The notes below the pieces were generated by a model. It saw only the letters and a list, made by a program, of their open reading frames with translations, made no database searches and was not told where the DNA came from. A DNA stretch of 38,923 nt from Acidobacteriota bacterium. Lineage in GTDB: Bacteria > Acidobacteriota > Vicinamibacteria > Marinacidobacterales > Marinacidobacteraceae. The position numbers were made by a program, and so were the translations under genes. Of this stretch, positions 33,938 through 38,923 are shown one piece after another. Numbering within the stretch: the stretch's first letter is position 1; every line of letters begins with the position of its first letter. Location: the NCBI GenBank assembly GCA_022820545.1, contig JAJEFG010000031.1, positions 1 through 38,923 of the forward strand, given 5' to 3'.

Positions 33938-34858
33938 TCAGCGGAGTACGAGGCGAAGCGGCGGCCCCTCTCCGCGCGAGAGAACGACCGCTTCCGACGG
34001 CTCGAGCGTGATGACGGTGTAGTCCCCGACCCGGTCGCCGAGCCCGACCAGGGTGGTCTCACCCCGGTAGAAGAGGGCGGCCCGGACGGGAGCGCCGGAG
34101 CCGACGTCCACGAAGCCGTGGAGCTCCGGGGCGGCGGCGCGCGGCTCGGACGGCGGGGTTGCCGCGTCGGCCGGCTCGTCAAGCGGGTCTTCCACGCCTT
34201 GGTCCACCGCGGGCCCGCGCTCCCCCTCGATCGGCCCGGCAACCGCCACGGCAGCCGCCGCTTCCGGCCCCGGCGCCGATTCCAGCCAGGCGGCCAGCTC
34301 CTCGAGCCGCGGATCGTCACCCAGACGACTCACGTCGGCCGCGGTGAACGCGGTCGCCGGATCCGGCCACAGCACGAGAACGGAAGCGGTGAGGGTGCCG
34401 AGGCCGCCCCGGACCGCGAGGGTCGCCCGCTCGACGCGGAGCGGCCATCCCGCCCCCTCCACGGCAGCCAGGAACCGCGACAGGGAATCGGGATCGCCCA
34501 ACGCGGTGATCCCGGCCTCGGCGCCCGCGGTTCCCTGCGGCGGGCGAACGACCGGCTGGAACCGGAGCTGCGAAAGCTCTACCCCGCCTTCGCCGGCAAT
34601 CCGCACCAGGAACTCGCGCGCCCCCGCGGCGCTCGTGGGTGGTGGGGCGCGGCCGGCGAGCCGCGCCGAGACGCGCACCAGGCGTTCGCGCCGCTCCTGC
34701 TCCTGCGCCGTCTGCGTGCTCTCCCGAAGCGACCGGGTCTGCAAGTCGAGCGCCGCGGCAAGCTCGGCCGAGGAGCGCCTCGCCTGACCCCAGACGAGCC
34801 AGGCGAGCGAAAAGGACAACAGGACGAGCAGCACCCGGAGCCGGAGGCGTTGGTCCAT
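33938..34858 (-). CDS. PilO/GspM-like inner-membrane protein with C-terminal beta domain
   Basis: 306 residues: one N-terminal membrane helix (LRVLLVLLSFSLAWLVW), a coiled-coil stretch (residues ~30-65), a ferredoxin-like PilO/GspM domain (about 75-175) and a Pro/Ala/Glu-rich linker. The closing ~60-residue beta segment (ELHGFVDVGSG, YRGETTLVGLGDRVGDYTV) resembles the PilP/GspC homology region. If so, this is a PilO-PilP fusion. It is the third gene of a pilMNO-like operon: its ATG follows the pilN-like stop by one base. Assignment rests on architecture and order more than on motifs. Confidence 0.65.
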   Translation of the reverse strand: MDQRLRLRVLLVLLSFSLAWLVWGQARRSSAELAAALDLQTRSLRESTQTAQEQERRERLVRVSARLAGRAPPPTSAAGAREFLVRIAGEGGVELSQLRFQPVVRPPQGTAGAEAGITALGDPDSLSRFLAAVEGAGWPLRVERATLAVRGGLGTLTASVLVLWPDPATAFTAADVSRLGDDPRLEELAAWLESAPGPEAAAAVAVAGPIEGERGPAVDQGVEDPLDEPADAATPPSEPRAAAPELHGFVDVGSGAPVRAALFYRGETTLVGLGDRVGDYTVITLEPSEAVVLSRGEGPPLRLVLR

Positions 34859-34859
34859 G

Positions 34860-35393
34860 TCAGCGGCCTATGGCGAGTTGGGCGGTGATCCGGACCAGCG
34901 CCGTTCCGTCCGCGTGGCGGGTTTCGCTGATGACCTCGGTCGAGAGAACCGAATCGTGTCCCGCGAGCTCGGCAAGGAAGGCGGCAACGGCCGCCGACGA
35001 GGCGGCGTCGGCCGCGATGACCGTCTCGACCCGGCCCGGCCCGGCGGCCGGCCGGACCTCGATGCCGGCGACCCGGATCCCGGAGGGAGCCGTTCCCCGC
35101 ACGGTGTCCAGGGCGGCGCTGATGGCGGGAGCATCGAGCACTCCGGCGAAGAGGAGGGCGGCCGCCTCCCGAGCGTGGTCAGGCTCAAGCGTCGAACCGG
35201 CCGTGACTGCCGTCCCGGCGGATCCGGCCGGGCCGGGGGGCCCCGCAGCCGCGAGGTCCGCCCGCGTTTTCCAGATCGAGGCGCCACCCCACAGGGCCAT
35301 CAGGAGGCCCCCCAGGATCAGCACGTCCAGGGCCCGCAGGAGACCCGGCCGGACGGCCTTCCCGAGCTGAATGCCGGCGGGGTTGCGGCGCAT
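34860..35393 (-). CDS. PilN/GspL-C-like inner-membrane protein
   Basis: 177 residues: a basic N-terminus (MRRNPAGIQLGKAVRPG), one membrane helix (LLRALDVLILGGLLMALWGG), a Gly/Pro/Ala linker and a C-terminal alpha-beta domain (AAALLFAGVLDAPAISAALD, then GIRVAGIEVRPA and VETVIAADAASSAAVAAFLAEL in parts), as in PilN/GspL. ATG at 35393 is 2 bases after the pilM-like TAG and the stop is 1 base before the pilO-like ATG, so the three are one operon. A longer in-frame opening covering the pilM-like gene is rejected. Confidence 0.65.
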   Translation of the reverse strand: MRRNPAGIQLGKAVRPGLLRALDVLILGGLLMALWGGASIWKTRADLAAAGPPGPAGSAGTAVTAGSTLEPDHAREAAALLFAGVLDAPAISAALDTVRGTAPSGIRVAGIEVRPAAGPGRVETVIAADAASSAAVAAFLAELAGHDSVLSTEVISETRHADGTALVRITAQLAIGR

Positions 35394-35395
35394 GT

Positions 35396-36331
35396 CTAGG
35401 CGTCGGCCGGTTCGACGGGAGCCGGTTCGAGTGGCGCCGGGCGCTCGCCGACCCGGCGCAGCAGCGCCGCCAGGGCTCGGTCCGTCACCGGAGATACGGC
35501 GGGGGTCCCCCCGTCTTCCTCCGCGTCCCGGGCGTCCACGAGCGTCAACCCCATCGGGCGCGCGAGGTCCGCGACCGCCGCCGCCCCGTCCCCCAGGATC
35601 GAGACGGCGTACCTGCCTCCCTCGATCGCCCGCCGGATGGCCAGCGCCGGCGGGTCGGGGTCCAGCGCGGCGCGGAGCTTCATCCGGAAGCCGGTGAGAC
35701 GCTGCCCCGCGGCGGTGGCGAGCACGAAATGGCGCCGATGGAGCAGCAGGAGAAGACGCCGGTCCACTTTGCCCGAGGCGTGTCCGAGCCACTCGGGAAG
35801 GAGGGCCAGGCTCGTGGCGTCCACCCACCGCACCCGCAGCCCCGCCGCCTCGGCGGCCGCCTCGTACTGCCGGGCGACCGGCGAACCCGTCACGGCGCCG
35901 AGCACGGACCGGCGGCCGAGCGAACCGGAAGCCAGGGTTCCGAAGCGGAACCGGCCGTCGAGCTCGGAGGGAGACGGGGCCGAAGTGGTGGCCAACCCGC
36001 GGACGAGTTCCGAGCGGAGCCGGCGCACCGCTCGGGAGCCCGCGCCTTCGGAAAGGCCGGCGTGGGCGGCCCGGTCCGGCAACGCGATCACCGCGTCCCG
36101 GAATCCACCGTTCGGAGCGGCGAGTGCCCGCAGCGCGGCCTGGACCGCTCGGGCCGCTTCCACCGACGACGCCAGGTTCGGCTCGGTCGGCGAAGGCGCG
36201 ACGAAGTCGGCGGGCAGACGCCACCGGACCCAACGGCCATCGCCCGCGCGAATCAAGAGGTGGTCTCGGCGGAAGGTCATCGCCACGGCCCGGTCGCGCG
36301 AACCGAGGCGAAGGTGGGGTAGCGAGGGCAA
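35396..36331 (-). CDS. PilM/GspL-like cytoplasmic protein, degenerate actin fold
   Basis: 311 residues resembling the PilM/GspL actin-like subunit: AVIALPDRAAHAGL, then QYEAAAEAAGLRVRWVDATSLALLPEWLG and LLLLLHRRHFVLATAAGQ as beta-alpha units, and a closing MGLTLVDARDAEEDGG. The nucleotide-binding GxDxGS phosphate loop of true PilM is absent; the N-terminus reads LRLGSRDRAVAMTF. The protein is therefore likely a non-ATP-binding scaffold. Start TTG at 36331 keeps this first strand; ATG at 36280 would remove it. It is the first gene of a pilMNO-like operon. No secretin, assembly ATPase or pilin gene is in the window. Confidence 0.6.
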   Translation of the reverse strand: MPSLPHLRLGSRDRAVAMTFRRDHLLIRAGDGRWVRWRLPADFVAPSPTEPNLASSVEAARAVQAALRALAAPNGGFRDAVIALPDRAAHAGLSEGAGSRAVRRLRSELVRGLATTSAPSPSELDGRFRFGTLASGSLGRRSVLGAVTGSPVARQYEAAAEAAGLRVRWVDATSLALLPEWLGHASGKVDRRLLLLLHRRHFVLATAAGQRLTGFRMKLRAALDPDPPALAIRRAIEGGRYAVSILGDGAAAVADLARPMGLTLVDARDAEEDGGTPAVSPVTDRALAALLRRVGERPAPLEPAPVEPADA

Positions 36332-36648
36332 GACTCCGACCGTGGGGATGGATTTAGCCTAGCAGTCCGTCGTGCTGGAACCCCGGGGCCCCGGAGACGA
36401 GTCTTCCGGGGAAGAGCCGGGAATGAACGCGTTCGGGATGGTAGGATGGGCGGTCGGGCTGCGGACGATTTCCGCCGGTGCGAACGAGCGCGGCGGCCCT
36501 TCGTCCGCGTGACTACCGGCCGAACGAGGTCCAGCGTTTCGAGCTGGCGCACGTCGTTCGGCGTCCGGTCCGGGGCGCCGGGATCCGAACGATTCCCACC
36601 GAGTTCCCGGTTCGGAGCGAATCCCTTACGTCGACAATCTGGAGCAGC
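36332..36648. other. 317-bp divergent intergenic region without a supported gene
   Basis: This lies between the pilM-like gene (-) and the EF-G-like gene (+) and should hold both promoters, but no convincing -35/-10 pair is visible. A GC hairpin (about 36389-36411, arms ccccggaga and tcttccgggg) is present without a T-tract. An in-frame extension of the EF-G gene back to 36478 is rejected for lack of homology and because GGAG precedes the ATG at 36649. Confidence 0.5.
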
Positions 36649-38715
36649 ATGCGCGACTATCAGACCGCCGAACTTCGCAACCTCGCCGTCGTCGGACACG
36701 GAACGTCCGGCAAGACAACGCTCGTCTCGGCACTCCTCTACGCGGCCGGCGCCGTGACCCGGCTTGCCCGGGTGGAAGACGGAAACACCACGACGGACTT
36801 CGAAGAGGACGAGATCGAACGCGGCATCAGCCTGAGCGCGGCGCCGACCCACTTCGACTGGGACGGGGTCAAGGTCAACCTGGTGGACACCCCGGGGTAC
36901 AGCAACTTCCTCACCGAGGCGAAGCTGGCCATGCCGGTCGCCGACACCGCGCTCATTTCGGTCTGCGCCGTCGACGGCGTGGGGGTCAACACCGAACGGG
37001 TCTGGAACTTCGCGGAAGAAAACCGCGCGGCCGCCATCTTCGCGGTCACCCGGATGGACCGCGACCGCGCGTCCTTCGAACGCACCCTGGGTTCGATTCA
37101 GGAGACCTTCGGACGCACCGCGATCCCGGTCCAGTTGCCCATCGGGAGCGAGTCCGGATTCTCCGGGGTTGTGGACCTCGTCACCATGAAGGCGATCAGC
37201 GGTCCCGGGCCGGATGGGAGGGGAGCGACGACGGGCGACGTACCCGCCGAGCTGCAGGAACAGGCCGAGGCGGCGCGCAACGAACTCATGGAAATGATCG
37301 CCGAATCGGACGAGGAGCTGCTGGATCAGTTCTTTTCCGAGGGAGAGTTGACGTCGGAGGAGATGATGCGGGGGCTGCGAACCGCGGTTGCCGCGCGTTC
37401 CATCTTCCCCGTGGTGGCGGTCACCGGCGCGCAGAACGTGGGAACCACGGCGCTCCTCGACCTGATTGCCGCGGCTGCCCCGGATCCGACCGGACGCGGG
37501 CCCGCGCGCGGGGTCAGCGGGGACGGGGAACCGGTCGAACGGGCGGTGGACGGCGGCACGCCGGCCAGCGTCTATGTGTACAAGACGATCGCCGACCCCT
37601 TCGCCGGACGGTTGAGCCTCTTCCGGGTCATGACCGGAACCGTCGGTCCCGAGACCCAGCTCAGGAACCTGACCACCGGCGGGACCGGGCGGACCGGCGG
37701 CGTGAACGTCGTGAACGGGAAGGCCATGGAGGCCGTATCGAAGCTGTCAGCCGGCGATCTCGGGTGTTTCGCCAAGCTGCGGGACACCTTCACGGGAGAC
37801 ACGCTCGGCGCCGATGGCGGGATCCGTTTCGTCCGCCCGGAAGTGCCGCACCCGGTCATCAGCTTCGCCATCGAGCCCAAGTCGCGGGGAGACGAGGAAA
37901 AGATCTCCCAGGCGCTGCAACGGCTTCGCGAAGAGGACCTGACCCTGAAATTCGAGCGCGACCAGGAACTCCTCCTGTCGGGGACCGGCCAGCTCCACAT
38001 CGAAGTCGTGGTGTCGCGGCTGAAGCGGAAGTTCGGGGTCGAAGTCGATCTGAAACCGCCGCGGGTGCCGTATCGCGAGACGATCACGGTGACCGCCGAG
38101 GCGCACGGACGGCACAAGAAGCAGACCGGCGGACACGGCCAGTTCGCCGACTGCCACGTGCGCGTCGAGCCGCTCGAGCGCGGCGGGGACTTCGAGTTCG
38201 CGAGCGAGGTCGTGGGCGGCGCGATACCGCGCCAGTTCATCCCGGCGATCGAGAAGGGATTCCAGGAGGCCCGGCAGAAGGGATACCTCGCCGGCTATCC
38301 GGTCGTGGACTTCAAGGCGACGGTGTTCGACGGGAAGTTCCACACCGTCGATTCATCGGAGATCGCGTTCAAGATTGCGGCGTCCCTCGCGTTCAAGGAC
38401 GCGATGTCGAAGTGCCGGCCGACACTGCTCGAACCGATCATGTCCGTCGTGATCACCGTTCCGGACGAGAACACGGGAGATGTCCTGGGCGACCTGAACT
38501 CGCGCCGGGGCCGCACCCAGGGAATGGACCGGAAGGGCTCGCAGACCGCGATCACGGCGCAGGCGCCCATGGCCGAGATGCTCACCTACGAGCCGACGCT
38601 GACCTCGCTCACCGGGGGACGCGGGGGTTTCCACATGGAGTTCTCCCACTACGACCCGGTCCCGGGGAACCTGGCGAAGGCGCTGATCGAGGCGTACCAG
38701 ACGCGGAACGATTAG
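36649..38715 (+). CDS. Elongation factor G-like translational GTPase (EF-G2 type)
   Basis: 688 residues with the full EF-G domain order. G1 is GHGTSGKT (residues 16-23), G2 lies around ERGISLSAAP, G3 is DTPGYSNFL, and the G4 position reads TRMDRD instead of NKxD. Domains III-V carry GTGQLHIEVVVSRLKRKF, HGQFADCHVRVEPL and GDLNSRRGRTQGMD. G1 with TSG instead of DHG, DTPGY instead of DTPGH, and the T-x-x-D form of G4 place it with the EF-G2-like paralogues, so a second, true EF-G is probably encoded elsewhere. ATG at 36649 has GGAG 6 nt upstream. Its stop is 18 bp before the second composite element. Confidence 0.93.
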   Translation: MRDYQTAELRNLAVVGHGTSGKTTLVSALLYAAGAVTRLARVEDGNTTTDFEEDEIERGISLSAAPTHFDWDGVKVNLVDTPGYSNFLTEAKLAMPVADTALISVCAVDGVGVNTERVWNFAEENRAAAIFAVTRMDRDRASFERTLGSIQETFGRTAIPVQLPIGSESGFSGVVDLVTMKAISGPGPDGRGATTGDVPAELQEQAEAARNELMEMIAESDEELLDQFFSEGELTSEEMMRGLRTAVAARSIFPVVAVTGAQNVGTTALLDLIAAAAPDPTGRGPARGVSGDGEPVERAVDGGTPASVYVYKTIADPFAGRLSLFRVMTGTVGPETQLRNLTTGGTGRTGGVNVVNGKAMEAVSKLSAGDLGCFAKLRDTFTGDTLGADGGIRFVRPEVPHPVISFAIEPKSRGDEEKISQALQRLREEDLTLKFERDQELLLSGTGQLHIEVVVSRLKRKFGVEVDLKPPRVPYRETITVTAEAHGRHKKQTGGHGQFADCHVRVEPLERGGDFEFASEVVGGAIPRQFIPAIEKGFQEARQKGYLAGYPVVDFKATVFDGKFHTVDSSEIAFKIAASLAFKDAMSKCRPTLLEPIMSVVITVPDENTGDVLGDLNSRRGRTQGMDRKGSQTAITAQAPMAEMLTYEPTLTSLTGGRGGFHMEFSHYDPVPGNLAKALIEAYQTRND

Positions 38716-38733
38716 CCGCCGCTCCGCGGAGCG

Positions 38734-38923
38734 GAGCGCCGGCCTCTGGCCGGCATCGCGCGGGAGCGCGAAACCCGCGCTGACGGCGCTCCTCCCCTTG
38801 GAGGTGGGGCCCACGCCCGGCTCGTTTCGGGCGGCGCGCAGTCGTTCCCGGTTGGGCTCACGCCATGGGAATCGGCTGCGGCGTGCGTTTCGCGGCCTGC
38901 GGCCGCGATGCCGGCCAGAGGCC
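38734..38923. mobile_element. Composite inverted-repeat element, copy B (cut by window end)
   Basis: This aligns without gaps to 6894-7083, with 12 differences in 190 positions by my count. The left 27-base end is identical to copy A, and the right palindromic end runs off the window. It lies 18 bp after the EF-G-like stop. Its interior codes for no supported protein; antisense readings that share a peptide like FALPRDAGQRPAL with copy A are translations of the repeat. Confidence 0.8.

Noticed and set aside
34860..36233. A single long frame joining the PilN-like gene to an upstream extension
   Set aside because: The upstream part is a shadow of the PilM-like gene. The ATG at 35393, two bases after the pilM-like stop, gives a normal PilN-like protein.
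36389..36411. GC hairpin as an intrinsic terminator
   Set aside because: It lies between divergent genes, where no transcript should end, and no T-tract follows.
36570..36640. A tRNA T-arm-like sequence (ggttcggagcgaatcc) upstream of the EF-G-like gene
   Set aside because: No acceptor stem, anticodon arm or D-arm can be drawn around it.
38353..38814. Minus-strand frames at 38353-38814 and 6792-6974 sharing the peptide FALPRDAGQRPAL
   Set aside because: The similarity comes from the nucleotide repeat in the composite element, not from a protein family. The rest of each frame is antisense to EF-G-like or M28 coding sequence.

Overview
The window comes from a GC-rich (roughly two-thirds G+C by eye), Gram-negative-type bacterium. 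There are several lipoprotein or Sec signal peptides, a periplasmic DsbA-like protein and a PilMNO-like gene set. Gene content is dominated by peptide, amino-acid and organic-acid catabolism: M28 and P1 peptidases, periplasmic asparaginase, a YtcJ-like amidohydrolase, PIG-L deacetylase, glycolate oxidase GlcDEF, aldehyde dehydrogenase, and SSS and DASS transporters. This mix, with GC-rich palindromic repeats at gene ends, suggests Acidobacteriota or Gemmatimonadota. That placement is inferred from style only, because the window holds no rRNA, tRNA or taxonomic marker beyond an EF-G-like GTPase.

Layout. 1-2.3 kb: two direct palindromic repeats, then an Erg4/Erg24-type sterol reductase (-) divergent from a signal-less alpha-carbonic anhydrase (+). 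2.3-5.2 kb: katG (-) and a short VIT1/CCC1-type transporter (-). 5.3-6.9 kb: secreted M28 peptidase (+). 6.9-7.1 kb: a ~197-bp inverted-repeat element. 7.1-11.1 kb: glcDEF operon (-). 11.3-13.3 kb: yjbQ (+), a damaged-looking SDR gene (+) and a DUF433/DUF5615 toxin-antitoxin-like pair (+). 13.3-15.0 kb: amidohydrolase lipoprotein (+). 15.1-22.4 kb, all minus strand: orphan AbrB antitoxin with a toxin stub, PPOX flavoprotein, DsbA-like lipoprotein, dtd, metzincin-like lipoprotein, ClC antiporter, SSS symporter and a 45-residue membrane protein. 22.5-25.3 kb: large secreted PIG-L protein (+). 25.3-26.8 kb: AAA ATPase/DUF234 (-) preceded by three 15-bp iterons. 27.0-29.2 kb: DASS transporter and TenA (+). 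29.3-31.9 kb: P1 peptidase and ALDH (-), translationally coupled. 32.0-33.9 kb: DUF4097 protein and asparaginase (+). 33.9-36.3 kb: pilMNO-like trio (-). 36.6-38.7 kb: EF-G-like GTPase (+), followed by a second copy of the inverted-repeat element running off the window end.

The most unusual signal is a family of modular palindromic repeats. A GC-palindrome module is followed by a second palindrome whose core is of the type tgccggccggaggccggc. I find it at nine sites. Most are at gene 3' ends, especially between convergent genes. Two sites form a composite with perfect 27-bp inverted ends, and those copies are gap-free and differ at only 12 of 190 positions by my count. One copy lies in frame inside the PIG-L gene across the signal-peptide junction. 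One lies directly on the missing start of the SDR gene, and repeat-like sequence encodes the last residues of GlcF. This resembles REP/BIME elements and the protein-inserted Rickettsia palindromic elements, but I cannot match the family to a named one.

Other points of interest are an antitoxin whose overlapping toxin frame stops after nine codons, an ATPase/nuclease-like gene with iterons, a metzincin lipoprotein fused to a surface-type beta domain, and a VIT1-type transporter lacking its cytoplasmic metal-binding insert.
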